A DNA stretch of 35,549 nucleotides, from IMG/VR virus record IMGVR_UViG_3300031758_000260, positions 1-35,549 of that record; one strand, written 5' to 3'. Both the position numbers and the translations under genes were made by a program. Position 1 is the first letter of the stretch, and every line of letters starts with the position of its first letter. Below are positions 7,397-17,510 of the stretch, piece by piece. The stretch comes from a virus. The notes under the pieces are model-generated. The model was not told the DNA's origin, made no database searches, and saw nothing but the letters and a program-made list of their open reading frames with translations.

Positions 7397-10300
7397 CTAT
7401 TTTACAAAATTATCTACTATCATATTATTAATATTTTTAATAACCAAAGCATTTTGTAATGCAAATAAAGATGCTGTTTTTTTAACATCTCTTTGTGATG
7501 GTGTATATTCTGGATCAAAAGCTAATTTAGCTCCCATTTTGATAGTACTATAAGTATTATCAATTAAATCAATTGTAGGTATTCCACCAAAAAGACTTGT
7601 AGATAATCCAGTATTTCTTCCATAACCAAATAAATCTTCATCTGAAAATAGAGAGTGTATTTGCGAAAGTCCAGCAGGAATTAATGTAGACCAAGAAGAT
7701 CTTAAGAAAGATACTTTAGCTAAATTTTCAGCAGATAAATGTTTATCTAAGTATTCTTTTCTATTATTCATTCCTATTGAATTTATATAAATCTGAGTTG
7801 CATAAAACATTGACGCACCAATCATAGAAGAAATAAATTTTGAATATGTTACAAAATCAGTTCCTCTTGTTTGACTTAAAGTATACAATCCATTAAGCAA
7901 TTGTTTTTCATAAGCAACAATACTAAAATTTCTAAACTGAACTAACAATTGTCCAAAATCAGTTGTAAACCATCTGTTCATTGATCCTAAATCATTTTTT
8001 TGAACAACACGATTTATCCATCTATTAATACCAACAGTGTAAGCAACTCTTGATTCAACATCCCATTTATCAAGTTGCAACTCTCTGAACGATCCTTTTT
8101 CAAATGTAGCAAATTCTTTAATACTTTTTGCTATTCCATTAAATTCTTTTTCAGTCCAGCCTAATTGTCTGTATCTAATAATATCTCCAGTATCTAATTT
8201 TTTAAAAATATCTGTAGTTCTAAATTTTTTTGAAAGTTCTAATATGTTTTCAACTATAGCTGTTGTCATTGCTTTTGCTCCCCATATTTGAGTAAGCATT
8301 GTCATTGGATGTAATCCACTTATATCTGCAACAAAAGTTTTAGCTTTACCACTTAATATTTCTGCATTATCTAATTTACCTCCACCAGTTTCAATAGGAA
8401 TATTTCCTTGATAATCAGTTCTTGCAGTTGGTGAGAACATGTATTTTTCTAATCCTGTAGCAACTCCATAAGATTCAAGCTCTCTTATTAAAGGATCATT
8501 TATTTTTATATCTCCAGATTTTAGTCTGCTAAACAATGTATTTAATTGTGGCATTGATTTTAAAGATGTTGTCCAACCTGCTTCTGCTAACGCTGAAAAT
8601 AATTCAGAACCTTGTGCAAATCCAACCTGACCAAATAATCTTAAAAAGTTATAATCACCAATTAATCTTGCTATTCTTCTAACAGTCTGTCCAGTTGGAT
8701 CTTTAAGTTCTAAAGGATTTTGTCTGCCAAGAAGAGATGCTGCAACAACTTCAATCATATTCATATGATCTTCAAAGTCTTTATATTGAGTATTAAATTT
8801 ATTATTTTCTCTTAATCTATTTAAGAAAGCATCAAATTCAGCATTGTTTTTAAATCCACCAAATCTAGCCATTGCTGCTTGACCAATAACTTGATTAGAA
8901 TATCTTGTTAAAAGTTTTTCTAAGTTTCTTTCGCTTAAATCTTTAAGACTTAATGATCTAACCTTACCATCTCTTACAGATCTAACATCAACTCTAGCAT
9001 TAAAATCAAATGGTATTCTTTGTCTAGCATTAGGATCTAATGTGTTACCTGTTGGTTTTTTTATTTGTTTAAAAATTTCGTCAATTTGATTTTTATCTAA
9101 ATCTAAATCTTGGAAAAACTCTCTTAAAGCAGCATCATTTGTTCCTTGAAATGCTCTTGAGAACATTGATTCTCTTCCATAATATTTATTAGAAGTGATA
9201 GTATCAACAATACCATTTATCATTCTGTTAAAAACTTTCTCTCCTAATTTTGGTTTTAAATCTTTAACAGCATTTGCGTAAATAGATCTTACTTGATCTA
9301 TTCCATATTCATTTACAGCATCAATAACTTTAACTTTGCTATGAACATGAGGAACGTAATTTTTAATTTTTCTTAATTTTGCTATTTCATCCCAACCTTC
9401 TCTTCCTGATTGAGCAACAACACTAAGTATTTCATCAAATGCTCTTGATGCATAATTTCCATGTAATTGCATTTCTTTTGTTATTGCTTTTGAATTAACA
9501 AGCATCTCTGGATGTTCAATAAAGTCTGTCATTAGTTCATTAAATCTTTCATTATTTAAATGTGGATTCATTGAAGTATTATCTTTATTTAATTTTTTCC
9601 ATGAACGATAAGCAACTTCTCTTGTTTTATGATAATCTGATAAAATTGCAGTTAAAGTTCTCTCTTTAAACTCAAGCATAGTATCTCCAGAAGATGATCC
9701 AATAATAGGATCTGGCACTGCTCTCTCAACCCATTTTCTTATTAATGGATCTTGTGATTTATTTAAAGATGCAGACATACTAAATCTTGGTATTGGAATA
9801 AAACCAAGAAACTTTTTAGTTCCAGTTCTAAATTGTTCTTCTACTTTTGCTATATTATCAATATTATCATCTAATACAGATGGAAGTTTAGGATTATCAG
9901 TTACAGTAAAATCATATTTATTTTTTGCTTCACCCTGATACAATCTTCTTCTTCTTAAAACATCTTCACTCACATTTCCTTTTATTAAGTTTGCAAATTC
10001 AACAGATTCAGCATCAGATTGAGAAGTTAGTAGTTTACTAGCCTCAACGTGCATTTTTTTGTAAGGAATTTGTATTTCCTTCGGAACTCTTCCTAATGCT
10101 CCAAATGGAGCTCCTAATAAAAAACCACCATAATAAGCATACTTTATATCTTCTTCACTTTTAAGTGGATCTAAAGCATACAATCCAGATTCAATTAAAG
10201 CGTTTTCAGTTCCAACTATAGATCCGAGCTTAATTGCTCTTCTAAGTCTTTCTGCTTTTGTTCCATATATTATTGGAGCAACTAAACCTCCACTAGCTAC

Positions 10301-10885
10301 TGATAAAAGAATATTTAATGGATCTACAGTAGCAGCCAACATTCTTGCTCCTATACCACCCCATCCAAGTTTTGAAATTTCATTTTCTATTTCTAGTCTT
10401 TCATCTGCTTGTTTCTTTATGTGATAGAAATGAGGTTCTGATTTTGCTTCAAGAAAAGCGTCTTGCATATGCTGAGGATATGTTTCAATAATATCAAACT
10501 GTTCTTTAGTAACTCTATAATTATCATCAAGTTCAAATGGATTTAATCCACTTTTAATTACATCAGCTCCTTTATTGTAAGCAACTACTGCAAAATTATC
10601 TAAGGTAGTAGCTTTTAAAAATCCTTCAAAGAAATTATATTTGCTGTCAAATTTTCCTTGTTGTTTATCTATAAAATATTTAACATCATCTGGAACTTGA
10701 GATATTGGTTTATTTAATCCTAATTCATCTACTTTAAATTTAAGTCTTGTTGGTTTTTCTTCTAAAGGATTAGCAACTGTTTCAGTTGGTTTAGTTTCTG
10801 ATACTGGTGTTTCTACTGATGGTATTAATTCCGGTTGAGCAGTTTGCTCTGAATTAATATTAGTAGTTAAATTTTCACTACTCAT
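7397..10885 (-). CDS. Large internal virion protein (T7 gp16 position)
   Basis: At 1162 residues this is the largest gene of the window, and it sits where T7 has its internal core/ejection protein gp16. I see no lysozyme/transglycosylase motif at the N-terminus, unlike T7 gp16. Instead there is a charged, Pro/Thr-rich start, a Gly-rich hydrophobic region around residues 173-265 (with GIGARMLAATVDPLNILL), and long helical stretches. Proteins of this kind are injected with the DNA and build the channel across the periplasm. The neighbours (four further internal/tail proteins, tail fibre) support this role. The assignment rests on size, order and composition, not on a clear motif. Confidence 0.65.
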   Translation of the reverse strand: MSSENLTTNINSEQTAQPELIPSVETPVSETKPTETVANPLEEKPTRLKFKVDELGLNKPISQVPDDVKYFIDKQQGKFDSKYNFFEGFLKATTLDNFAVVAYNKGADVIKSGLNPFELDDNYRVTKEQFDIIETYPQHMQDAFLEAKSEPHFYHIKKQADERLEIENEISKLGWGGIGARMLAATVDPLNILLSVASGGLVAPIIYGTKAERLRRAIKLGSIVGTENALIESGLYALDPLKSEEDIKYAYYGGFLLGAPFGALGRVPKEIQIPYKKMHVEASKLLTSQSDAESVEFANLIKGNVSEDVLRRRRLYQGEAKNKYDFTVTDNPKLPSVLDDNIDNIAKVEEQFRTGTKKFLGFIPIPRFSMSASLNKSQDPLIRKWVERAVPDPIIGSSSGDTMLEFKERTLTAILSDYHKTREVAYRSWKKLNKDNTSMNPHLNNERFNELMTDFIEHPEMLVNSKAITKEMQLHGNYASRAFDEILSVVAQSGREGWDEIAKLRKIKNYVPHVHSKVKVIDAVNEYGIDQVRSIYANAVKDLKPKLGEKVFNRMINGIVDTITSNKYYGRESMFSRAFQGTNDAALREFFQDLDLDKNQIDEIFKQIKKPTGNTLDPNARQRIPFDFNARVDVRSVRDGKVRSLSLKDLSERNLEKLLTRYSNQVIGQAAMARFGGFKNNAEFDAFLNRLRENNKFNTQYKDFEDHMNMIEVVAASLLGRQNPLELKDPTGQTVRRIARLIGDYNFLRLFGQVGFAQGSELFSALAEAGWTTSLKSMPQLNTLFSRLKSGDIKINDPLIRELESYGVATGLEKYMFSPTARTDYQGNIPIETGGGKLDNAEILSGKAKTFVADISGLHPMTMLTQIWGAKAMTTAIVENILELSKKFRTTDIFKKLDTGDIIRYRQLGWTEKEFNGIAKSIKEFATFEKGSFRELQLDKWDVESRVAYTVGINRWINRVVQKNDLGSMNRWFTTDFGQLLVQFRNFSIVAYEKQLLNGLYTLSQTRGTDFVTYSKFISSMIGASMFYATQIYINSIGMNNRKEYLDKHLSAENLAKVSFLRSSWSTLIPAGLSQIHSLFSDEDLFGYGRNTGLSTSLFGGIPTIDLIDNTYSTIKMGAKLAFDPEYTPSQRDVKKTASLFALQNALVIKNINNMIVDNFVK

Positions 10886-10888
10886 TAT

Positions 10889-12772
10889 TTATTTTTTTTC
10901 TTTAGTTAAAAAATCTTGTCTTTGTATATTTCCAAAACTAACAGCTTCAGATTGAATTTCAGGAAGAGCAAATGAATTTATTGTATTTCTTCTTTCCTCA
11001 TATTTATTTACAAAATCTTTATATCTTTTATCTGATGCAATAGGATAAACCTTTTTTTCTAATTCAGCTTGAGTTAAATATAAAGAATTAAATTTATTAT
11101 CATCAAAATCTCCTTGAGCATTTTGGAATGTAGTTAATGGAGAATATGGAAACTTTTTATTTACAATTTTAATACCAGCTTGATCATTAAATAGATTTGG
11201 TTCAACATCAATAGCAATTAAATCTTTAAGATTATTGTTTTTTTTATCTATAACACCATCATTCCAAAGTTTTTCAATATAAAATTTAACAGATAAATCG
11301 TGATACTCTGGTCTATTTTGTTTAATTGGAACTAAATTTTCAAAAATATCTAATCTATAATTTTTATTCATAAATTCTTTTGCATATTCAACAGCCTGTT
11401 GTTCTGTTCCACCTATTTTATAAACAGTATTTGCAACTCTTGTTATTGAATCAGATATAAATCTTATGTTATCTGGATCTGTTGATAACCATCTACTTTG
11501 AACGCTATTTGTTGCTGCTTTAATTTGTGCATCAGAAACAATTTTAGATTTATATTCTGGAGTATTAATATTTTTTTCTAAATCTCTAATAGCAACAGCT
11601 GCTTGTTGTGGAGTATACTTTAAAGTTGATCTTATAAAATCATATCTGTCATAAAATTCAATTTCTTTTTTTTCAAGATTCATTGTTGTTTCTAAAAAAT
11701 TTCTACCACCTTGATCTATATATGTTCTATAAGTTTTGTACCCAGCTTCAAGCATTTGTTCATTACCAGTCAAACCAATATTTACATAACCAGATCTAAT
11801 AGCTTCTTTTTGTATTGGATTTGAAATATTATTTCTAATAGATAATTGTGTTATTTGTGGCTGTGTATATAAAGGTGTTCCATCTGATTTTTTTCTTTGA
11901 GAAACAACTACCATTGCTTTTTCTAGATCTTCTTTTTTTAAATCTTTAAGCTGACCAGATTTAGCAAGAAATCCTAATTCATTTTCAATAACTTGTGCTG
12001 CGTTTTCAATTTTAATTTCATCTTGGAATTCTTTAAATCCTTTTTTATATAATTCCATTCTTTTTTCAGCAGTTAAGAATTTGCTTGATTCTATATCTTG
12101 AAGTTTTGTTAATGCAGTTTTGTAATCTTTCTTAGCAAAATCCATATCAATACCCATTTCAAACATTGAAGCATTTGATTTCTTTAAATCTTCTTGCAAT
12201 TTTATTGGACCATCATTGGTATAAAAATTTCTATTAACAATATTATTATCAATTTGTGATTTTAAAATATTTCTTTCATTTTCATCTGTTGTTAAAAAAT
12301 ATTTAGACATAAGAGATTGTTGCTCTGTATTCCAAGTATTATTAAATTGTATATCTAATTGATCTCTAGATCCTTTAGTTACTTTTGCAGATCTTGTTAC
12401 AAACTCTAGATTTAATTTATCTTCTAATATTTTGGCAGCAGCTTTGTTTTGCATACTAGAAATCTTTTCTTTTTTTAAAAATTCAAACTGTTGTTTAAAA
12501 GTATCTGTTGCTTGAGAAGGATCTATATTTTGAATAGCACCTTTTTCAATCTTATCTAATTCTAAATCTAATTCTAAATAGTTTTTAGTTGCTTCAGTTT
12601 TATCTTTGATAGCTTGTTCTCTTGCATAATATTCTGATGCAGCATCTAATACACCGGCAACTGCACCAAATTGAGATCCAGCTTTTTCAACTGGAACTTG
12701 AAACTGAGCTCCAATAGATGGAACTTGTGCTGTTGGTCTTTGTTCTGCTTCAAATGTAGGAATCTTTGGCAT
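10889..12772 (-). CDS. Internal virion protein (T7 gp15 position)
   Basis: A 627-residue, strongly helical, Lys/Glu/Gln-rich protein without signal peptide or membrane segment. The N-terminus is a short Pro-rich leader (MPKIPTFEAEQRP) of a type often seen in internal core proteins of marine podoviruses. Its start overlaps the stop of the gp14-like gene by one base, and its stop lies 3 bp before the start of the large internal protein. This operon position (gp14-like, this gene, gp16-like, fibre) is that of T7 gp15, the middle ejection protein. The assignment is by synteny and composition only. Confidence 0.6.
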   Translation of the reverse strand: MPKIPTFEAEQRPTAQVPSIGAQFQVPVEKAGSQFGAVAGVLDAASEYYAREQAIKDKTEATKNYLELDLELDKIEKGAIQNIDPSQATDTFKQQFEFLKKEKISSMQNKAAAKILEDKLNLEFVTRSAKVTKGSRDQLDIQFNNTWNTEQQSLMSKYFLTTDENERNILKSQIDNNIVNRNFYTNDGPIKLQEDLKKSNASMFEMGIDMDFAKKDYKTALTKLQDIESSKFLTAEKRMELYKKGFKEFQDEIKIENAAQVIENELGFLAKSGQLKDLKKEDLEKAMVVVSQRKKSDGTPLYTQPQITQLSIRNNISNPIQKEAIRSGYVNIGLTGNEQMLEAGYKTYRTYIDQGGRNFLETTMNLEKKEIEFYDRYDFIRSTLKYTPQQAAVAIRDLEKNINTPEYKSKIVSDAQIKAATNSVQSRWLSTDPDNIRFISDSITRVANTVYKIGGTEQQAVEYAKEFMNKNYRLDIFENLVPIKQNRPEYHDLSVKFYIEKLWNDGVIDKKNNNLKDLIAIDVEPNLFNDQAGIKIVNKKFPYSPLTTFQNAQGDFDDNKFNSLYLTQAELEKKVYPIASDKRYKDFVNKYEERRNTINSFALPEIQSEAVSFGNIQRQDFLTKEKK

Positions 12773-13299
12773 TAAAATGATCCTTCAGTTGCTGTTAAAT
12801 CTCTATTTGCAAAAGGATTTGGAATGTTTGATAATAAACTTTTACCAGCAGAAGATCCTGCAAATGTTGTAGCACCTTTAAATAAGGTTGTCATTGCAGC
12901 AGCTTTTCCTTGTTGTCTAGCAAACTGTCCCTGTATTCTATATAAGTTACCAGCTTCTCTTCTTTGTGCTGCAGCAACTTGCGAGTTATAAGTTATAGTA
13001 TTTCTTTCAACTTCTGCTTCCTCAGCATTAGCTCTTAATATCTTTAATCCAGTTCCACCTAATTCTACACCAGATTTTAAAATTCTAGTTGTTGTTTGTG
13101 ATTGTAGTTGTGCAAAATTTTTATCAAATCTTGCTATATCAAATTCTTTTTGCTTTTCAATTTGCTGAGCTTCTTGCTCTGCAATTTGTGCATTACGATT
13201 TTGTATAGCTTGATTGTATTTACCAGTAGCACTTTGTTGTTGTGCTTGTGCAACACTTAATCCAAATGATCCTACTGCTAAAGCTGTTTCTAGTCCCAT
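12772..13299 (-). CDS. Internal virion protein (T7 gp14-like)
   Basis: A 175-residue protein with a small-residue hydrophobic start (MGLETALAVGSFGLSVAQAQ), then a Gln/Ala/Arg-rich coiled region (NRNAQIAEQEAQQIEKQKEF) and a Gly/Ala/Ser C-terminus. This organisation is typical of T7 gp14-type internal virion protein, which forms the outer-membrane part of the ejection channel. The start overlaps the stop of the upstream gp13-like gene by one base and the stop overlaps the next start by one base, so translation is tightly coupled. Confidence 0.7.
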   Translation of the reverse strand: MGLETALAVGSFGLSVAQAQQQSATGKYNQAIQNRNAQIAEQEAQQIEKQKEFDIARFDKNFAQLQSQTTTRILKSGVELGGTGLKILRANAEEAEVERNTITYNSQVAAAQRREAGNLYRIQGQFARQQGKAAAMTTLFKGATTFAGSSAGKSLLSNIPNPFANRDLTATEGSF

Positions 13300-13766
13300 T
13301 AATATATCCTTGCCATTCTGTAATGATCACTACCATCAAAGCCATAGTGTTTCATTAACCCTTCATTTTCTAATCCTAACCATTTAGCAAATCTAATTCC
13401 AATTCCAAAGTCAGCTCTAACTGCTGTTTGTAATCTTTTAATATTATTAGATGTTGCAAGATAATCTATATTTTGCTTTACAGCCTTTGCAATAGTTATA
13501 GGATAATTCCAAACTTCTTTTTTAGCAATAAACCAACCCTCAGCAACATTACCCCATATTCTTTTCATACCTGCTGCAGCTATTACTTCATCATTAATTA
13601 ATCCTGTAAATGCTAAATGCTCTTGTTCTAAATCCATACATTCTTTATTGGTATCATTAATAATAAACTTTGCATCTTTTTGAGTAAGCATATGGTTCAT
13701 TTGTGATTGCATGATTATTTTACCATGATTTTGTTTATAAGGAATTATAATTAGTTTATTAGTCAT
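13299..13766 (-). CDS. T7 gp13-like internal virion protein with GNAT-like fold
   Basis: A 155-residue protein resembling the T7 gp13 (internal virion protein A) family, which shows a GNAT-acetyltransferase-like fold. Visible features are LAFTGLINDEVIAAAG (a beta-hairpin as in GNAT proteins), GMKRIWGNVAEGWFI, a helix with RLQTAVRADF, and the typical end GLENEGLMKHYGFDGSDHY. The canonical acetyl-CoA loop (Q/RxxGxG/A) is not clear, so catalysis is doubtful. The start overlaps the stop of tail tubular protein B by 8 bp. In T7 the protein is needed for assembly but is not essential in the final particle. Confidence 0.65.
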   Translation of the reverse strand: MTNKLIIIPYKQNHGKIIMQSQMNHMLTQKDAKFIINDTNKECMDLEQEHLAFTGLINDEVIAAAGMKRIWGNVAEGWFIAKKEVWNYPITIAKAVKQNIDYLATSNNIKRLQTAVRADFGIGIRFAKWLGLENEGLMKHYGFDGSDHYRMARIY

Positions 13767-15789
13767 TTGTTACCAGTTCAGGATATAACGATAAAATTGT
13801 TAAAGGTAAAGGTTGAGTTTGTCTTACATAGATAAAACCATCTGTTTCATAGTTACCTCTAAACTCTATTTCCTTATCACCTGTAAATGCTGGGATAGCT
13901 TGATCCATAGGAGTCGCAGAAGATCTAAATGGTATTGATTCCATATTAGATAAATTTGATCCAACCTCAACACCTACTGTTTCAAATAATCTTAATGATA
14001 TATTAAATATTCTTTTTGTTTTAGCTTGTGATGTACCATTTTGAGCTCCAGCATCTATTCTCATAGTTTGTAATAATGATGTATATGATAAACCAACTTT
14101 AACTTTAGTTGATGGTCTTGCTAAAGTAATTGAGCCAGATGATACAACTCTATCTGGATGAGTAGAGCCATCAGCTAGAACAGATACAGTTTGTCCCTCA
14201 AGATGAGATAAGCCTGATATAGTTGTTGTTGAAGCTCCAGAATAAGATAATGATGAATCTAAGAAATTAAATGTTGTGTTATCTGTTTCTGTAAAATCAA
14301 ATGTATTTATATATTCAACATATCTTTTTGTTGATCCATTAATTGTACGTTTAATAATAACCCATGTTTGATATTCTTTGTCATCTGTTGGAATTGTTGC
14401 AATAGATTCACACACAGCAATACCTGCACCAAATGCACCGCCAAATATATGTTGATGCCAAGCAACTACTTGTTGTTCTCTTTGATAAGTTAAACCAACT
14501 AATCTTCCATCTTCTCTTACACACCAAATAATTTGATTAGGTTCTTGTTGGTATGACATTTGATTAATTCCTGATTCAGAAATATGCTCAGCAAGAATAG
14601 TCATGTCTGGTGCAACATAACCATCTACGTCAAAGTTATAAGCTAGTTCTCTAATCTTTCTTTTAGCACGTTGTAAAAACAAAGTTACGTTACCTACTGG
14701 AATAGCATCTAAATTTGCACAACCATGGTTAGATTGTTTCTTAATTAAAATATTTGTTGGAGTTACAGGATCATCTGTACCACCTCCTGATACTGAAAAC
14801 TCACCACCTACTGTTCCTACAATTAAAGTTCTTGTTGCAGATAAAAATCTAATTGCATTAACTTGGTTAGAAGCAATCGTGTAAGTTATTGCATCATCAT
14901 CTGCTACTGTGCCATGATAATTTTCATCAAAGTTTTCATAATCACCAGACTTAGAAAAGAATAATGTTTGTGGTTGAGTTGTTGTTCCTGCAAATACTAA
15001 TCTTTGTTCATAGAAAGATACGCAAGAAGGATAACCAGTTGTTCCAGACCAAGCACCTAATGACCAATCAGTTGTTGTTGCTGATGAACCTAGATCATGT
15101 AAAACTGTTCCAACTACTACTGTTGTGCTTGTTACTGATGTTATTTTAAGTAATCCTGATGATCCATGTATGTGAATAAATCTACCAACATCAGTTGATT
15201 GAAAGCCTGTGTTATTATTTATACCTGTTGTTGATGAAGCTGTGATAGTTGATGTTGTTCCAACTCCTGTATGAGAAGCATTAAATGTTGTTGTTGTTAT
15301 ATTATGATCAAGCATTGGACCATGATCAAATGCAACTGTTGTTAAAGTCCAAGATGTATGTCCAGTTCTAGATAATTTTCTAGGTTCGTAATTTGGATGG
15401 CAAATGTACATTACATCTGCTGATTGTGCATATTTTAAATTAGGAAGATCTGCTTCTAAATAAGGTGTAGATATTTCATAAGGTGAACCACCTGATAATA
15501 TAATTCCACTGTCTTTATAAAAGCGAATATATTGATTACCAAATTCTAAAATGTAAGTTTGTGTTGTAGAAAATTCAAAAGGAATAAGTCTAGTTTTTTT
15601 TGTACTATCTTTTACTTCTCTAACAAATGTTGTTCCCGGTCTTCTAGCTGCAGATCCATGAGGATAGACAACCATGTTTTGTAATGTCTTACAACCTGAT
15701 GCATATTTAGCTAAATCATTTCTACCATCTAAACGTGGTGATAATTCTCCAGCAGTGAAGTTTGTTAATTGTACCGCAACTCGTGCCAT
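13759..15789 (-). CDS. Tail tubular protein B (T7 gp12-like)
   Basis: A 676-residue tail nozzle protein. The N-terminus carries the family hallmark NFTAGELSPRLDGRNDLAKY (10-29), followed by CKTLQNMVVYPHGSAARRPG (33-52). This is the pattern of podovirus tail tubular B and P22-gp10-like proteins. The rest is beta-rich, with repeats of WS/WT-containing strands. It should form the hexameric nozzle below the gp11 ring. It follows the tail tubular A gene with 3 bp between. Confidence 0.85.
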   Translation of the reverse strand: MARVAVQLTNFTAGELSPRLDGRNDLAKYASGCKTLQNMVVYPHGSAARRPGTTFVREVKDSTKKTRLIPFEFSTTQTYILEFGNQYIRFYKDSGIILSGGSPYEISTPYLEADLPNLKYAQSADVMYICHPNYEPRKLSRTGHTSWTLTTVAFDHGPMLDHNITTTTFNASHTGVGTTSTITASSTTGINNNTGFQSTDVGRFIHIHGSSGLLKITSVTSTTVVVGTVLHDLGSSATTTDWSLGAWSGTTGYPSCVSFYEQRLVFAGTTTQPQTLFFSKSGDYENFDENYHGTVADDDAITYTIASNQVNAIRFLSATRTLIVGTVGGEFSVSGGGTDDPVTPTNILIKKQSNHGCANLDAIPVGNVTLFLQRAKRKIRELAYNFDVDGYVAPDMTILAEHISESGINQMSYQQEPNQIIWCVREDGRLVGLTYQREQQVVAWHQHIFGGAFGAGIAVCESIATIPTDDKEYQTWVIIKRTINGSTKRYVEYINTFDFTETDNTTFNFLDSSLSYSGASTTTISGLSHLEGQTVSVLADGSTHPDRVVSSGSITLARPSTKVKVGLSYTSLLQTMRIDAGAQNGTSQAKTKRIFNISLRLFETVGVEVGSNLSNMESIPFRSSATPMDQAIPAFTGDKEIEFRGNYETDGFIYVRQTQPLPLTILSLYPELVTND

Positions 15790-15792
15790 TGC

Positions 15793-16374
15793 TTAGTACC
15801 TTGAGTTAATGAATGAACCTGCGTCTATTATGTCTGCTAAACCATTATCTAATAATGTATTCTGTCCCTCAGTAGCATCTACAAATCTAGCATCTTTTAA
15901 TTTCTCTTGGTATAGTGAATACATTTGTTGTGCTACAGGATTAGAAGATGTGATAGCATAAGCGATATCAGCAGCTAGTGCTGAAGATATTACTTCTCTT
16001 AATAGTTCATCATATTCATTTGGATCTTCAATTCTAGCAATGTATAAAATTTTCATTGAATTTATATTTGTTAGAATTTTTCTACCTTCAACTTTATAAT
16101 CATAATCATAATCTAATATTGTTAATAAGCGTAAGCAGTCAGATGGTAATGTATATTGATATGTGTAACCCCAAGCTGGAGTTGCTGTGTCTGATGCTAA
16201 TTGAATTCTTTTTTGTAAACAGTTCCAAGGATGATGTCTGAATACTGCATCTCTAACATTTGCATATCTTGCATTGCAAAGTCTTGCGTTCTTAGAATCT
16301 TCTGTAAGTGATAAGATTGTTGATGCACCTAATTGATTTAAAGCACCATTACAAATTTCTACTATACTTGCCAT
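15793..16374 (-). CDS. Tail tubular protein A (T7 gp11-like)
   Basis: A 193-residue protein, the usual size for gp11-type tail tubular protein A, which forms the dodecameric adaptor ring between portal and nozzle. The start MASIVEICNGALNQLGA and the motif ARYANVRDAVFRHHPWNC (35-52), followed by Trp-rich WGYTYQYTLP, are typical of this family. The gene is placed between capsid and tail tubular B as expected. Confidence 0.85.
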   Translation of the reverse strand: MASIVEICNGALNQLGASTILSLTEDSKNARLCNARYANVRDAVFRHHPWNCLQKRIQLASDTATPAWGYTYQYTLPSDCLRLLTILDYDYDYKVEGRKILTNINSMKILYIARIEDPNEYDELLREVISSALAADIAYAITSSNPVAQQMYSLYQEKLKDARFVDATEGQNTLLDNGLADIIDAGSFINSRY

Positions 16375-16375
16375 G

Positions 16376-16579
16376 TTAGTCTTTCTTTATAATATATTTG
16401 CGTCTTAATTGTCTAGGTTTAACTAAAGCAAATATCTCAGCTTCTGTTAATTCCAGATCTTTATCAAAACCATGATGTGTAGTTGATGTATGTTTAAATC
16501 TATCAACTAAAACATAACGATAGATATAATCTTTATTTTGGAAATGTAAAATTGTTTTTATTTCGTTTAGTTTTTTCAT
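16376..16579 (-). CDS. Small unknown protein between capsid and tail genes (67 aa)
   Basis: I start this gene at the ATG at 16579 (MKKLNEIKTI). The longer frame to 16609 needs a TTG start buried in the strong hairpin at 16587-16608. The 67-residue basic product has no recognised domain. Its position between capsid and tail tubular A matches small head-completion or decoration genes in related phages, but I see no motif for this. No convincing Shine-Dalgarno is visible in front of the ATG, so the gene may depend on translation coming from the capsid gene. Confidence 0.55.
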   Translation of the reverse strand: MKKLNEIKTILHFQNKDYIYRYVLVDRFKHTSTTHHGFDKDLELTEAEIFALVKPRQLRRKYIIKKD

Positions 16580-16586
16580 TGTAAGA

Positions 16587-16608
16587 TGGTGGGGATTGCT
16601 CCCCACCA
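16587..16608 (-). terminator. GC-rich hairpin after the major capsid gene
   Basis: A 9-bp stem (16587-16595 with 16600-16608) of mainly G-C pairs with a GCAA (GNRA-type) loop on the transcribed minus strand, located 10 nt after the capsid stop codon. It is not followed by a T-run, so it is more likely a partial terminator, RNA-processing or mRNA 3'-protecting element than a full intrinsic terminator. It is the most stable short hairpin I noticed in this AT-rich genome. Confidence 0.65.
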
Positions 16609-16618
16609 AATGCGTATA

Positions 16619-17482
16619 TTACGCTTCGTATGCTTGAATTTGAACTACTTTAGCTTCTTCCATTCTTGTAGCACCGAATGCTGAAGAATAGTAAACTTGA
16701 GTAGCGTAACCTTTATCAGATCTCTCATCAATTCTAGCAGTTACATCTTTTCCTACAGCAAGAAGGATACCATCTTGTGCGAAAGCGATACAATCTCTCT
16801 TAGAACTTGCTAAGTTTAATCTGTTAGAAACGATAAAGTTAAATCCTAAGAATGAATTAATATCACCCATAGCAAGTGCTTTAACAGTGTTAAAGTCGCT
16901 TGAAGTAACTTCAGTTGTTCCTAATAAGTCATCGATTTGTTTTGGACCAACTACGATAAATCTTGGAATAGAAGGATCTACATCCCCTAAGTCTAAGATT
17001 TTCTTAGCTTGTCTTAATTTAGCAACTGATAAACCAGCTGTACCTGCTTCTAGGATTTTTTGTCCATTTGGCAATACAGTTGATGTTCCACCGGCAACGC
17101 CAGTGAATGCAGTTCCAGTTGCAGCAGCGATGATAGCATCGTCCATAGCTCTTCCCATTGCGTAAGCAGCAGCTTGTGCATAAGAAGAAGTTGGATCTGC
17201 TAACATTCTTACTTTATCTAGATCGTCAATTAGATCAGCGAATTCATAATCAACAAGAGAAACTCTACGTCTTGAATGTGGAGTATCAGCCTGTGGAGTA
17301 TCTGAATGTCGGCTTGATCTTACTGTAGCAGTAACGCTTCCGATTTGATCAAAGAAAGCATTTTTACCTACTACTGACTCAACTCTAACCTTATCTCTTA
17401 AAAGAGATCCAGATTGTTGAGATAACATTTGTATATTAGCAGAGTACTGCTCTACAAATGCTGTAGTTATTTGTGTAGACAT
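16619..17482 (-). CDS. Major capsid protein
   Basis: A 287-residue protein, expected to form the HK97-fold shell. It is preceded by the scaffold gene and followed by tail tubular genes, the standard position. Visible features include an N-terminal arm, a charged E-loop-like stretch (RHSDTPQADTPHSRRRVSLV, 58-77), an Ala-rich spine-helix-like segment (YAQAAAYAMGRAMDDAIIAA), and a typical P-domain end with IAFAQDGILLAVGKDV. Compared with other genes its DNA is slightly richer in G/C and uses more frequent codons, as expected for the most abundant virion protein. Ribosome binding site GGAG lies about 11 nt upstream. It has its own promoter and structured leader (17483-17731). Confidence 0.85.
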   Translation of the reverse strand: MSTQITTAFVEQYSANIQMLSQQSGSLLRDKVRVESVVGKNAFFDQIGSVTATVRSSRHSDTPQADTPHSRRRVSLVDYEFADLIDDLDKVRMLADPTSSYAQAAAYAMGRAMDDAIIAAATGTAFTGVAGGTSTVLPNGQKILEAGTAGLSVAKLRQAKKILDLGDVDPSIPRFIVVGPKQIDDLLGTTEVTSSDFNTVKALAMGDINSFLGFNFIVSNRLNLASSKRDCIAFAQDGILLAVGKDVTARIDERSDKGYATQVYYSSAFGATRMEEAKVVQIQAYEA

Positions 17483-17510
17483 TTATTTTTTATCTCCATT
17501 TGTAATTAAA

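Noticed and set aside
16887-17165. 92-codon plus-strand frame opposite the capsid gene
   Set aside because: Antisense shadow caused by the slightly G/C-richer capsid sequence; no ribosome binding site.
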